Assembly (NCBI GenBank): GCA_023402395.1
Contig: JAEYGI010000040.1
Span: 682,001 to 746,000, forward strand
DNA: 64,000 nucleotides
Reading direction: 5' to 3'
Origin: Bacillota bacterium
GTDB taxonomy: Bacteria; Bacillota; UBA4882; UBA8346
Shown: positions 24,837-34,320 of the stretch, piece after piece
How the letters are laid out: each line of letters starts with the position of its first letter
How positions within the stretch are numbered: position 1 is the first letter of the stretch
Program-made: the position numbers and the translations under genes
The notes under the pieces: model-generated
What the model saw: only the letters and a program-made list of their open reading frames with translations
Told to the model about the DNA's origin: nothing
The model's database searches: none

Positions 24837-25616
24837 ATGGAGAATGACCATCATTATACCGGGGAAAGCCCTTCCGATCCAGGTCAAGAAGGCGATCATC
24901 CCATGGAGGAGCCATCACGGCACAGTCCGCGCAAACAACGCTTGGTGCTTCAAAACCTGAAGGCTCTGGGTCAGGTTACCACTCCGACTCCGGGGGAAAG
25001 CCATATTCATACCTTGATTATCGTTGGACAGGTGGAAGGACACGTAATTCTTCCTCCCAAAAACAAAACGACCAAGTATGAACATATCATCCCGCAGTTG
25101 GTTGCCATTGAGCAAAACCGGAACATTGAAGGGTTATTGGTCATTTTGAACACCGTGGGCGGGGATGTGGAAGCCGGCCTAGCCATCGCCGAAATGCTGG
25201 AAAGCATCTCCAAAGCCTCGGTTTCTTTGGTATTGGGAGGAGGGCATTCCATTGGGGTTCCGATTGCGGTCGCGACCGATTACAGTTTTATCGCGGAGAC
25301 GGCGACCATGACCATTCATCCGCTGCGGTTGACCGGCATGTTGATCGGGGTTCCGCAGACCTATGAGTATTTAGACAAAATGCAGGATCGGATCATCAAA
25401 TTCGTCACCAATCATTCTCAAATATCGGAGGAAAATTTTCGGGAACTGATGTTTCGTACCGGAGATCTGGTGCGGGATATCGGTACAGTTTTAGTGGGAA
25501 AAGATGCGGTTGGAGCCGGACTGATCAATGAAGTCGGAGGCGTAAGCCAAGCCTTGAAAAAATTAGAAGAATTGATTGAACTGAAGTCTGGACCCAAAAG
25601 GAGATTGAAGCAATAA
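24837..25616 (+). CDS. tepA: ClpP-fold protease TepA
   Basis: A ClpP/crotonase-fold serine protease-like protein of 259 residues, homologous to the Bacillus translocation-enhancing protein TepA. A charged, probably disordered N-terminus (1-45) precedes the core. The serine nucleophile is expected in GGGHSIG (about 135-141) and the histidine in TIHPLRLTG. GLLVILNTVGGDVEAGLAIAEML is the oxyanion-loop region. ATG 24837 follows AGGAGGT. Its stop overlaps the ylzJ start (TAATG). The tepA-ylzJ-ftsK order of Bacillus is kept, but with a transporter gene inserted before ftsK. Confidence 0.88.
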   Translation: MENDHHYTGESPSDPGQEGDHPMEEPSRHSPRKQRLVLQNLKALGQVTTPTPGESHIHTLIIVGQVEGHVILPPKNKTTKYEHIIPQLVAIEQNRNIEGLLVILNTVGGDVEAGLAIAEMLESISKASVSLVLGGGHSIGVPIAVATDYSFIAETATMTIHPLRLTGMLIGVPQTYEYLDKMQDRIIKFVTNHSQISEENFRELMFRTGDLVRDIGTVLVGKDAVGAGLINEVGGVSQALKKLEELIELKSGPKRRLKQ

Positions 25617-25840
25617 TGCTGTATACGATTGTACCACCGGAAATTATTTTTGGAGAGGACGCCGATGAAAAAGAGGGAGGAGGCTCCGGCAACTTATCAC
25701 AAGAGCTTGAAATTAAAAAGGGAGGAGCCAGCCTGCTGGTTCAAAGGTTACCTAATGGTCAGTCCCGGCTGTCCCGGGTCATCAGCACCGACCCGCAAGA
25801 TTACCTGAAGCCGGAATGGCAGCCTGGCTCTTTAATGTAA
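25616..25840 (+). CDS. ylzJ: YlzJ-like small protein
   Basis: A 74-residue protein beginning MLYTIVPPEIIF, the hallmark of the YlzJ-like family, and ending with the conserved LSRVISTDPQDYLKPEWQPG. Its function is unknown. It overlaps tepA by one base and ends at a terminator, so the two form one operon. Confidence 0.85.
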   Translation: MLYTIVPPEIIFGEDADEKEGGGSGNLSQELEIKKGGASLLVQRLPNGQSRLSRVISTDPQDYLKPEWQPGSLM

Positions 25841-25848
25841 ATTTTTTG

Positions 25849-25875
25849 AACCCCTCAAGAAGGGGTTTTTTATTT
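25849..25875 (+). terminator. Intrinsic terminator after ylzJ
   Basis: AACCCCT/AGGGGTT stem, loop CAAGA, followed by TTTTTTATTTG. Confidence 0.88.
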
Positions 25876-25933
25876 GACTGATTTCCGTTATACTAGTTAG
25901 AAGCAGTGCCGATATTAAAAGTATTGTGATAAA

Positions 25934-26009
25934 TCCCAGTCAAAGGCCGGGCTGCTCAGACAGGTAGATAATAGAGCCGTCTTGCAGCAATTCGATAGCG
26001 TCATTGGGA
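25934..26009 (+). other. Candidate structured leader RNA before the Na/Pi-type transporter
   Basis: Outer TCCCA/TGGGA (25934-25938, 26005-26009) encloses an interrupted 11-bp hairpin: GCTGC-AGAC-GG (25951-25964) with CC-GTCT-GCAGC (25977-25988). A possible -10 TATACT lies near 25896. It matches no riboswitch consensus that I recognise. Nothing else is seen between 25876 and 26186. Confidence 0.35.
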
Positions 26010-26186
26010 AATGTCAGATTTTATCGCATGGCTTTTAATCGCCCGTTTTGACGGAGCAATGTTTTCATGGATAGGAAGCTGATTGGGATGAACGCGGGGA
26101 ACCAGTATGAAATATAATTAATGGCAGGAATTACCGGAAAATTCGAGAATTTATTTATTAATCAAAAAATTGGGAGGAACTCTGGA

Positions 26187-27902
26187 TTGTCGGCCGCAAT
26201 GGAAGGTTTTTTAAGTCTAATCGGTGGATTTGGTTTATTTTTATATTCGATAGGCCGTTTCGGTGACGGCGTTCAGAAAATGGCCGGTGAAAGGATCCGG
26301 ACCATCCTGGAGAAACAGGCCAGAGAGCCGCGGGCCAGTATTTTTACGGGATTAGGAATGGCGGCTGCCCTACAGAGCAATGTCCTGACCTTTGGAATGA
26401 TTTCGGGTCTGGTAAACGCCGGGTTATTGGGTCTGTTGCCGGCATTGTGGATTATGCTGGGCGTCAATCTCGGAATGACGCTTAACGCTCATTTAATGGC
26501 GATTAATTTGGGAGCCATTGCGTTTTCGTTTTTATTGGCCGGGTATTTGATCGGCTTTTACGGAAAAAACCGTAATATCCATTATGCCGGGCAGGTTATT
26601 TTGAACCTGGGCCTGATGTACCTTGCTTTTTCAATATTGCATCGCTCGTTTTTGCTGATGACTTCGGTATCCCCCACCCGGGAAATCGTGCAAACCATTT
26701 TTAACGAGCCGTGGCTCGGATTCTTGATGGGGTTGAGTTTGTCCGCCCTGCTGCGGAGCAGCAACACGGTGGTGGTCCTGACTCAGGCCGCGGTCGGAAT
26801 CGAGTTAGGTTTATCGGTTCCACACTTTTTGAGCGGAGCGATTGCTATTATTATCGGGGCCAATGTCGGAACGACGATCATCAATATGTTGGTGGGATTG
26901 GACCGGGTTCCCACCGCTAAAACCGCAAACTGGATGCACTTTTCGTTTAACCTATTTACCGGGTTGGGCTGGATCATCTTTTTGCCGTTCTCATTCGCGC
27001 TCGTTGACTCGTTTACCCTGCAGGTTAGTTCCTTGTTTCGCTGGTTTGAGGTGGCCGTGTTCCAATGGCCGGCTCCCCAGGTGTTGCTGGCCGACAAATG
27101 GTATCATGTCTGGCAGTTGGCCGCCGCTCATACTTTATTCAATACCAGTGTCATTGCTTTATGGTTTCCACTCACCTTGCTGGCTGCTAAATTGGGATTG
27201 CCAATTTTCAATGAAAAAGGCAAGAGCGCTTCCAACGGCAAATCCTATCTTGACCGCAGAGCATTACAAAGTCCCGCTCTGGCGTTGATCCTGGCTTGCC
27301 ATGAGATCAACCAGATGGCTTCTTTAACGATTGATATGTTAAAATCAGTTCGTTTGGCGTTTATCAAAAATCAAGTCCATTTGCTGGACGGTATTTATCG
27401 AAATGAAACAATTGTGGACGATCTTCAGGAACAGATTACGTTTTATCTGTCGGCACTGCTATCCCAGAATTCATTGACGGAAACGCAGTCACGCCGTTTG
27501 GCCGGATTGTTGCATGCGGTCAGCGATATCGAACGGGTCGGGGATCATGCCAACAATATCGCCCGGTTGGCCGAGAAAAAATATCAGGAACAATTACCAT
27601 TTTCGGAACTGGCATTGAACGAGATCGAACTGTTTTTCGGCAAAGCAATTGATTTTTATAGCAAGGCTTGTCAAGCATTGCGCGAAAACAATCTGGAGTT
27701 GGCCAAACAAATTGAGCAGCGTGAGGACAGCATCGTGAAGTTAGAGGAAGAACTCCGGCAGAATCATATTCATCGGCTTAACCAAGGCAGATGCTGGCCC
27801 GGTTCGGGTGTCATCTATGCCGAGATCCTCAGCAATCTTGAGCGGGTTGCCGCGCACTCCGGAAACGTTGTCACAGTTGTGATTGAGGAGGGTGAACAGT
27901 AA
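26187..27902 (+). CDS. Na/Pi-cotransporter-family membrane protein with C-terminal PhoU-like domain
   Basis: A multi-span protein of 571 residues with two repeated NptA-like halves (about 1-330) and a helical PhoU-like tail (about 370-570; HEINQMASLTIDM, VSDIERVGDHANNIA). The family's QSSSA motifs are altered: the first repeat reads AALQSNVLTFG and the second LLRSSNTVVVL. Phosphate transport is therefore not certain. TTG 26187 follows GGGAGGAAC; the frame is open back to 26121 without a ribosome site. Its stop overlaps the ftsK start (TAATG), an unusual coupling. Confidence 0.83.
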   Translation: MSAAMEGFLSLIGGFGLFLYSIGRFGDGVQKMAGERIRTILEKQAREPRASIFTGLGMAAALQSNVLTFGMISGLVNAGLLGLLPALWIMLGVNLGMTLNAHLMAINLGAIAFSFLLAGYLIGFYGKNRNIHYAGQVILNLGLMYLAFSILHRSFLLMTSVSPTREIVQTIFNEPWLGFLMGLSLSALLRSSNTVVVLTQAAVGIELGLSVPHFLSGAIAIIIGANVGTTIINMLVGLDRVPTAKTANWMHFSFNLFTGLGWIIFLPFSFALVDSFTLQVSSLFRWFEVAVFQWPAPQVLLADKWYHVWQLAAAHTLFNTSVIALWFPLTLLAAKLGLPIFNEKGKSASNGKSYLDRRALQSPALALILACHEINQMASLTIDMLKSVRLAFIKNQVHLLDGIYRNETIVDDLQEQITFYLSALLSQNSLTETQSRRLAGLLHAVSDIERVGDHANNIARLAEKKYQEQLPFSELALNEIELFFGKAIDFYSKACQALRENNLELAKQIEQREDSIVKLEEELRQNHIHRLNQGRCWPGSGVIYAEILSNLERVAAHSGNVVTVVIEEGEQ

Positions 27903-30154
27903 TGCGGCAGCGTGCCAAGGGCGTTGAAGATAAGGCCGATGCGGCCGATCAACGTTTGGTTGAACAGCAAAAAGAGATCACCGGGGTTTTGCTGATTGGA
28001 ACCGCCTTATTATCATGGCTGGCGGTTACGTTTGAAGGAACGGGAATCATCGGCGGAATGGGAGAGATTCTGCGCCGCGCCCTCCATTATACCTTTGGGG
28101 AACGCGGTGCAATTTTCCCGATTTTGATTTTGGCCATGATTGGCTGGACATTGCTGATTCCCAAGGAACGCAAACGGTTCGGACGTAATCTGACGGCTCT
28201 AGTCCTGTTATCTTTTTGGGCATTGACAATACTTCATTTGCTAAGCGGAGTGACGATATCCGAACATAGCTGGGGATTGGCGGGGCAAGGCGGTGGAGTG
28301 ATCGGCCATGGTCTGGCCTTGTATCTGACCACCTGGTTCGGGAAATTCGGCACCGCTGTTTTTTTGTTGGTTTGGCTGGCGATTATCTCGATTTTCGCCC
28401 TGGATCGTCCGCTGATTCAGGTGTTGTCGGGATTGGCGTCCAAAATAAGGATTCCCAAACGGGAGGATGGTCAAAAGGCTCAGGTAGCTGCAGCCATCTC
28501 GTCTGAGCCAGAGGATTCCCAAGGCCAAAACGTGGAATCGGTTCAGCCGCATCCCAGCGCTAACGTTATTCAATTTCCAAACGCTAACGCCCGCGCAGCG
28601 AAAAGCCCGATCTTGTCGACACTTCAAAATATGCTCACTGAAAAAGAAAAAGAAGTGCCGGCCAAAGCTCCCAAAGCCGCTCCTGAGCCCCTTCCCGTTA
28701 GTAAGGAGCAGGCAGTCAGGCCCATTGGCAAAAAGGGTCAATATGTTTTACCCGACCCCAATCTGATTGGGACAGCTTCCGCCGTATCTAAAAAGACGTC
28801 AAAAAACCAGGAACAATCCAAGCGCCTGGAAGAGACGCTGGCCAATTTCGGAATTCAGGCGAAAGTCATCGAAGTTCATTGCGGACCGGTGGTAACCCGC
28901 TATGATCTTCAGCCGGCTCCCGGCGTAAAAGTAAGCCGTATTGTTAATTTGGCGGATGATTTGGCCCTGGCTCTGGCAGCCAGGGGATTACGCCTGGAGG
29001 CGCCGATACCGGGCAAAGCGGCAATCGGAGTCGAGGTTCCGAACCCGGAGGCCCAGATTGTCACCTTCCGGGATACGATTGAAGCTAAGAACTTTTGGTC
29101 TTCCGGAAAACTCAGCGTGGCCTTGGGAGTGGATATCGGCGGCGACATTGCCATTGCCGATCTCCGGAAAATGCCCCATCTGCTGGTGGCGGGCGCCACC
29201 GGCTCCGGCAAGAGCGTTTGTGTCAATACGCTAATTATGAGCATCCTGTTTAAAGCGTTCCCCAATGAAGTAAAGTTCATTATGATCGACCCCAAAATGG
29301 TTGAATTATCGATGTATAACGGGATCCCTCATTTAATGGCACCGGTCGTGACCGAAGCGAAGAAGGCCGCCGGTGTTCTCAAACTGGTCGTTGATGAAAT
29401 GGAAAAGCGATACAAAGCATTCGCGGAAGCCAGGGTAAGGGAGATCGATAAATATAACGAAACTCTTCCCGAGGAAGAACGGTTGCCGTATATCGTGGTC
29501 ATCATTGACGAGCTTGCCGACCTGATGATGGTCGCTCCGGCGGAGGTTGAAGACGCCATCTGCCGATTGGCCCAGATGGCCCGGGCCACCGGGATCCATC
29601 TGGTTGTAGCCACCCAGCGTCCTTCGGTGGATGTAATTACTGGTCTGATTAAAGCCAATATTCCGTCGCGAATCGCATTCGCGGTCAAATCCCAGATCGA
29701 CTCCAGAACCATTCTGGATACGGTAGGGGCCGAACGATTGTTGGGGCGCGGCGATATGCTGTACGCGCCAGTCGGTTCCATGAAGCCCCTCCGGATTCAA
29801 GGCGCGCTGGTTATGGAGAAAGAAATCGAAGTGATCATCAAACATTGGAAAGAACAAGGCGAACCCAAATACCAGGAACAGTATGTGAATCCCCCCGAAA
29901 CTCAGGAAGCCGCGATAAGGGAGGAAGAAGACGATCTGTTCTGGGAAGCGGTTCGAGTTGTCATTGAACATGGACAGGCTTCCGCCTCGGTGTTGCAGCG
30001 CCGGCTCCGGGTCGGCTATACCCGGGCCGCCCGTTTGGTCGACATGATGGAGGCCAAGGGGATGATCGGTCCCTATGAGGGAAGCAAACCCCGGGAAGTG
30101 ATGATCACCGGACGGCAACTGGAAGAACTGAAAAAGCGGAATCAGGAATCATAA
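27902..30154 (+). CDS. ftsK: DNA translocase FtsK/SpoIIIE
   Basis: A septum-anchored ATPase that pumps chromosomal DNA through the closing septum. The 750 residues include four membrane spans (about 20-175), a Pro/Ala-rich linker (185-300), the alpha-beta motor with Walker A GATGSGKS (about 431-438) and Walker B VVIIDELADLMM, and a C-terminal winged-helix gamma domain (about 680-740; ASVLQRRLRVGYTRAARLVDMME) that reads orienting sequences. Vegetative FtsK and sporulation SpoIIIE cannot be told apart by sequence alone. Confidence 0.94.
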   Translation: MRQRAKGVEDKADAADQRLVEQQKEITGVLLIGTALLSWLAVTFEGTGIIGGMGEILRRALHYTFGERGAIFPILILAMIGWTLLIPKERKRFGRNLTALVLLSFWALTILHLLSGVTISEHSWGLAGQGGGVIGHGLALYLTTWFGKFGTAVFLLVWLAIISIFALDRPLIQVLSGLASKIRIPKREDGQKAQVAAAISSEPEDSQGQNVESVQPHPSANVIQFPNANARAAKSPILSTLQNMLTEKEKEVPAKAPKAAPEPLPVSKEQAVRPIGKKGQYVLPDPNLIGTASAVSKKTSKNQEQSKRLEETLANFGIQAKVIEVHCGPVVTRYDLQPAPGVKVSRIVNLADDLALALAARGLRLEAPIPGKAAIGVEVPNPEAQIVTFRDTIEAKNFWSSGKLSVALGVDIGGDIAIADLRKMPHLLVAGATGSGKSVCVNTLIMSILFKAFPNEVKFIMIDPKMVELSMYNGIPHLMAPVVTEAKKAAGVLKLVVDEMEKRYKAFAEARVREIDKYNETLPEEERLPYIVVIIDELADLMMVAPAEVEDAICRLAQMARATGIHLVVATQRPSVDVITGLIKANIPSRIAFAVKSQIDSRTILDTVGAERLLGRGDMLYAPVGSMKPLRIQGALVMEKEIEVIIKHWKEQGEPKYQEQYVNPPETQEAAIREEEDDLFWEAVRVVIEHGQASASVLQRRLRVGYTRAARLVDMMEAKGMIGPYEGSKPREVMITGRQLEELKKRNQES

Positions 30155-30314
30155 CAAAAATTTGCAGCAGGAACTTACCAAATTTACTCGAATAGTATTA
30201 AAAATTAACGATCACGCAGTAAGACCTTTTGTGCCAGTGGCAAGATTCATGATGATTAAATGAGAGTGCTTTTCACAGGAGCCTTGCCGTGATATCAATC
30301 AGGAGGTGTCGGTA

Positions 30315-31097
30315 TTGAAAGAGTTAGGGGATTACCTCCGCCAGGCTAGAGAAGAACAGAACATTTCCCTTAAGGACATTCAAGAAGCCACTAAGATTCG
30401 ATTGCGTTATCTGGAAGCGATTGAACAGGGCGATTTGAGAGTCATTCCGGGTGAGGTTTACCGGAAGGGGTTCATCGTCAATTATGCCGAAGCCGTTGGA
30501 CTGGACGGACAAGCTGTTCTCCAGAAATACTACGAGCTTTCCGAGAGCAAGGCGGAATCCGGCCCGGTTCAACCCTCCAATGCTGAGGAAACCGCAACCG
30601 TTAGTCAGGATCCGGTATTGGAAAAAGGCGTCAAATCCGGTGAACCTTCTCACTCGAACTTGGGTGCGATTTTGGTTTGGCTTGGCGTCGCTGTTCTCGC
30701 CGGGGCGATCTTGTACTTCGCCGTTTTCAATCCCACCGTAAAAAAAGATCCGCCTACTCCAGCGACAGCGGCGGTCCAACCCCGGCCTTCACCGTTGGAC
30801 CAAGAAGCTTCACCGGCTCCGGGTTATCCGTCGCCGATCTACGTTGAAGCCGATTTTATCGACCGGGTCTGGGTTCGGGTGAATGCCGACGGAGTTCTTA
30901 TCTTCAGTGCCGATGGACGAACTTTTGAACCGAAGGACGGCAAGCAATTCTGGTCGGCCCAGACCGAGATGGAGATTCGGCTAGGGAATCCCTTGGGCGT
31001 ACGGTTGAGTCTGAATGGGAAATATCTCGGTCAACTTGGTAAATATGGTGAGCCAGTCACGGTTAAACTTACACCGAATGGAATCGTAGCGCCCTAA
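30315..31097 (+). CDS. RodZ-like helix-turn-helix membrane protein
   Basis: A bitopic protein of 260 residues. A cytoplasmic HTH_25 domain (about 3-70; LGDYLRQAREEQNISLKDIQEATKI) is followed by an acidic linker, one span (about 115-138, LGAILVWLGVAVLAGAILYFAV), a Pro/Ala linker and an external DUF4115 beta domain. RodZ links the MreB cytoskeleton to wall synthesis. TTG 30315 follows AGGAGGTG at 5-6 bases; the GTG at 30306 lies inside that site. A terminator overlaps its stop codon. Confidence 0.85.
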   Translation: MKELGDYLRQAREEQNISLKDIQEATKIRLRYLEAIEQGDLRVIPGEVYRKGFIVNYAEAVGLDGQAVLQKYYELSESKAESGPVQPSNAEETATVSQDPVLEKGVKSGEPSHSNLGAILVWLGVAVLAGAILYFAVFNPTVKKDPPTPATAAVQPRPSPLDQEASPAPGYPSPIYVEADFIDRVWVRVNADGVLIFSADGRTFEPKDGKQFWSAQTEMEIRLGNPLGVRLSLNGKYLGQLGKYGEPVTVKLTPNGIVAP

Positions 31098-31112
31098 TCG
31101 GCGCTATTTTAT
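31087..31112 (+). terminator. Intrinsic terminator overlapping the end of the rodZ-like gene
   Basis: TAGCGCC/GGCGCTA stem (31087-31093, 31100-31106) with the stop codon TAA in its loop, followed by TTTTATT. Confidence 0.7.
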
Positions 31113-31163
31113 TCGAGAACCGCAACGTGATGGCCGGATTATAAAAAGCGGAAAAGATGACGG

Positions 31164-33017
31164 GTGGTGCGCGTGGATCGATTTCGACAACAGGAACTGT
31201 TTCAAGAGATTAAAGAAAAAACAGATATAGTTTCAGTCATTTCTGAATATGTAAGTCTTAGGAAAGCCGGGCGTTCGTTGCTTGGACTCTGTCCGTTTCA
31301 TTCCGAAAAGACTCCGTCATTTAATGTAAATTCCGAAAAACAGTTTTTTTATTGTTTCGGTTGCGGAGCGGGTGGCGATGTGTTCAGTTTTTTAATGAAA
31401 ATTGAAAATCTGGAATTTATCGAGGCCGCCCATAAACTGGCGGAACGGGCGGGGGTTGCCTGGCCCGACCAGGAAGTGGGGGGGAAAGATGAAGAAAAGG
31501 CCGACCTTTATCGCATAAACCGACTAGCCGCCGACTTTTTTCATTATTGTCTGGTAAAAACGCAACTGGGAAAACGGCCCTGGGAATATTTACGACAGCG
31601 GGGTTTGTCGGAGGAGATCCGCGATAAGTTTCATCTGGGATATTCCCCTCCGGGCTGGAGCCATTTAACGGATCTTTTCAAAAAGAAGGGGGTTTCGCTG
31701 GAAGCGGCTTCTTCTATCGGCTTGCTCGGATTCGGGGAAAACGGATATTATGATCGGTTCCGGGATCGCATCATTTTCCCAATCTCCGACCCCCAAGGCC
31801 GGATCGTGGGATTCGGCGGGAGGGTGATCGGTCAGGGAGAGCCTAAATATTTAAATTCACCGGAATCCCCATTGTTCCATAAAGGGCGGTTCGTCTACGG
31901 GTTGAACCTGGCCAAAGAGTCAATCCGGAATCAACAGCGCTCCATTATAATGGAAGGATACATGGATGTCGTCCAAGCGCATCAACATGGATTTACGAAT
32001 ACGGTCGCTTCCTTGGGAACCTCCCTTACCAGGGAGCAAGCCAAGCTGATTAAGCGTCACGCGGCCGAGGCGGTGCTGGCCTATGACGCGGATAGCGCGG
32101 GACAGAACGCCACTATTCGCGGCATGGAACTGCTTCAAGAGGCGGGACTGAAAGTGAGGATTTTGCGGCCGCCGGTCGGGGAAGATCCGGATTCGTTTTT
32201 AAAGAAAGAGGGCGGGCCGGCTTTCGCGGCCTTGCTGGAGCGAGCCGCCAGCCTTATCGAATTTAAAATCGAACACGTCATCAGCCGGTTTGACGTAAAT
32301 TCACCGGAAGGTAAAATTGCCGCCCTTCAAGCAGTTTTGCCGGAGCTGGGAGCGATCGAAAGCGGGGTTTCCCGCGAATATTATATTCGTCAGTTGGTGC
32401 GGCGGATCGGAGTTTCGGAAAATGCGATCCTCACCGAGTTGCGATCCTGGCTGAAAGTCAACAGGAAAAATTCGCCGCTATTGGATAGAAAGCCGAATCC
32501 TAGTTATACTAAAACGACAGGTAACAATGGCCTAGGTATCGGTATGACGCTGCCGGAAAATCTCTCCCCTCTTCAGCAGGCTATTTTTACCGCTGAAAAG
32601 GAACTTTTAGGCTTAGCTTTGCAGGAATATGATAAATTTGAGCGAATTAAAGAAGAACTGAAAGCGGACGAATTTCATTTCCCGATTTGGAGAGATCTAT
32701 TTATACAGCTAAAAACGGTTCAAGGCTCCAATGACGCGACCGAGATTTTAGCGAAGCTCACCGGCCCGCAACGGGAATGCGCCTCGGCCTTGCTTGCCGA
32801 ACAAGAACTGAAATCCCGACGGATCAATTGGGAGGAAGCCGTCGAATACCATCAACGGCTACGACTGAAAGAACGGATTCAGCAATTGACCGAGCGGTTG
32901 TCGACCGGAACAAATCAAAACGGTCAAGCCTTATCGGAAGAAGAACTGAAGCAGGTCGTCGTTGAGTTTACGGAGTTAAAAAGGAGACTAAAGCTTGATG
33001 TCTCCGCGGAATTATAA
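31164..33017 (+). CDS. dnaG: DNA primase
   Basis: Synthesises RNA primers for replication. The 617 residues show the CHC2 zinc finger (C-P-F-H near 43-46 and CFGCGAGG near 65), the catalytic core, a Toprim domain with IIMEGYMDVVQAHQHG and AYDADSAG, and a C-terminal DnaB-interacting region. GTG 31164 or the in-frame GTG 31173, nearer the GGGTGGT purines, may be the start. Its end overlaps the rpoD start by about 20 bases, the classical dnaG-rpoD operon. Confidence 0.95.
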   Translation: MVRVDRFRQQELFQEIKEKTDIVSVISEYVSLRKAGRSLLGLCPFHSEKTPSFNVNSEKQFFYCFGCGAGGDVFSFLMKIENLEFIEAAHKLAERAGVAWPDQEVGGKDEEKADLYRINRLAADFFHYCLVKTQLGKRPWEYLRQRGLSEEIRDKFHLGYSPPGWSHLTDLFKKKGVSLEAASSIGLLGFGENGYYDRFRDRIIFPISDPQGRIVGFGGRVIGQGEPKYLNSPESPLFHKGRFVYGLNLAKESIRNQQRSIIMEGYMDVVQAHQHGFTNTVASLGTSLTREQAKLIKRHAAEAVLAYDADSAGQNATIRGMELLQEAGLKVRILRPPVGEDPDSFLKKEGGPAFAALLERAASLIEFKIEHVISRFDVNSPEGKIAALQAVLPELGAIESGVSREYYIRQLVRRIGVSENAILTELRSWLKVNRKNSPLLDRKPNPSYTKTTGNNGLGIGMTLPENLSPLQQAIFTAEKELLGLALQEYDKFERIKEELKADEFHFPIWRDLFIQLKTVQGSNDATEILAKLTGPQRECASALLAEQELKSRRINWEEAVEYHQRLRLKERIQQLTERLSTGTNQNGQALSEEELKQVVVEFTELKRRLKLDVSAEL

Positions 33018-34173
33018 TAATTTTACTCGAATCAGCGAGTGGTACCCCGGGAAGGATGGTAAAATCACGTTGGGTAAAGAGAAAACCTTGCCAAACATTG
33101 AAGGAATTAAAGAACTGATTGCCAGAGGCAAGCGCAAAGGGGCGATTTCCTACCGGGAAATTATGGACGCTCTGGAGCAGGTTGAACTCACTACCGATCA
33201 AATTGATGAGGTTTATGAAGCCCTTGCCAATCATGGGATTGAAATTATCCCGGACACCAGTGAGGAAGTAGCTGAAGATCAGGACGGGTTTCATCCCGAA
33301 CTGGAAGAAGAGGTCGAGATTGATTTATCGATCCCTGAAGGCATCGCGCTGGACGATCCGGTACGCATGTATCTCAAAGAGATTGGCCGGGTGCCTTTGT
33401 TGAGCGCCACTGAGGAGATTGATCTGGCCCGCAAAGTCGAATCCGGCGACGAAAATGCCAAGCGGCGTTTGGCCGAGGCCAACCTCCGGCTGGTCGTCAG
33501 CATTGCCAAACGTTATGTGGGACGGGGCATGCTATTTTTAGATCTGATTCAAGAAGGAAACCTGGGCCTCATCAAAGCGGTTGAAAAGTTCGACTATAGG
33601 AAAGGGTATAAATTCAGCACCTACGCGACTTGGTGGATACGTCAAGCCATTACCCGCGCCATCGCCGATCAGGCCCGGACCATCCGGATTCCCGTCCATA
33701 TGGTGGAGACCATTAATAAACTGATTCGGATTTCGCGACAACTGCTACAGAGTTTGGGGCGCGAACCAACTGCGGAAGAGATCGCCGACGAAATGGAAAT
33801 GAGTCCGGAGCGGGTTCGGGAGATTATTAAGATTGCCCAGGAACCGGTCTCCCTGGAAACGCCCATCGGTGAAGAGGAAGACAGCCATCTCGGGGATTTT
33901 ATCGAGGATCAGGATGCTCCGGCTCCGGCCGAAGCCGCTTCTTTCCGTTTATTGAAGGAGCAGTTGGAGGACGTTTTAAACACGCTCACGCCCAGGGAGG
34001 AGAAAGTGTTGCGGCTGCGGTTCGGCTTGGACGACGGCCGCGCCCGTACTCTGGAAGAGGTAGGCCAGATTTTTAACGTCACCCGGGAGCGGATTCGGCA
34101 GATTGAAGCCAAAGCGCTCCGAAAATTGCGGCATCCGAGCCGCAGCAAAAAGCTGAAGGATTTTTTGGATTAA
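32995..34173 (+). CDS. rpoD: Primary sigma factor RpoD (SigA)
   Basis: The housekeeping sigma factor, 392 residues. An N-terminal region 1.1-like segment (about 25-85) precedes region 1.2 (DPVRMYLKEIG), region 2 with YKFSTYATWWIRQAITRAIADQ, region 3, and region 4 ending VTRERIRQIEAKALRKLRHP. The frame opens at TTG 32995; ATG 32998 after AAGGAGA is equally good. It overlaps dnaG. It recognises the TTGACA/TATAAT promoters listed here. Confidence 0.96.
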   Translation: MMSPRNYNNFTRISEWYPGKDGKITLGKEKTLPNIEGIKELIARGKRKGAISYREIMDALEQVELTTDQIDEVYEALANHGIEIIPDTSEEVAEDQDGFHPELEEEVEIDLSIPEGIALDDPVRMYLKEIGRVPLLSATEEIDLARKVESGDENAKRRLAEANLRLVVSIAKRYVGRGMLFLDLIQEGNLGLIKAVEKFDYRKGYKFSTYATWWIRQAITRAIADQARTIRIPVHMVETINKLIRISRQLLQSLGREPTAEEIADEMEMSPERVREIIKIAQEPVSLETPIGEEEDSHLGDFIEDQDAPAPAEAASFRLLKEQLEDVLNTLTPREEKVLRLRFGLDDGRARTLEEVGQIFNVTRERIRQIEAKALRKLRHPSRSKKLKDFLD

Positions 34174-34182
34174 AAGAAGCGG

Positions 34183-34211
34183 TTGCAGTTTTCACTCAAT
34201 CGTAGTATAAT
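34183..34211 (+). promoter_or_regulatory. Promoter of the tRNA gene
   Basis: TTGCAG (34183-34188), 17 bp, TATAAT (34206-34211); start expected near 34218, eleven bases before the tRNA. Confidence 0.75.
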
Positions 34212-34228
34212 ATTTATTGCAACTTTTG

Positions 34229-34303
34229 GGGCCCATAGCTCAGCGGTAGAGCAGTCGGCTCATAACCGATCGGTCCTTGGTTCGAACCCAAGTGGGCCCA
34301 CCA
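34229..34303 (+). tRNA. tRNA with CAT anticodon (Met elongator or Ile2)
   Basis: A 75-nt cloverleaf with encoded CCA. Acceptor GGGCCCA/TGGGCCC, a short D loop AGCGGTA with GG, anticodon loop CTCATAA (CAT at 34261-34263) on stem GTCGG/CCGAT, and T loop TTCGAAC. Default callers would say tRNA-Met. The anticodon arm and the C4-G69 and C5-G68 pairs resemble tRNA-Ile2, whose CAT is modified to lysidine by TilS. It is not the initiator, as the first pair is G-C and the anticodon stem lacks three G-C pairs. It has its own promoter and terminator after rpoD. Confidence 0.93.
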
Positions 34304-34320
34304 TCATGTTTTGCCTATGG

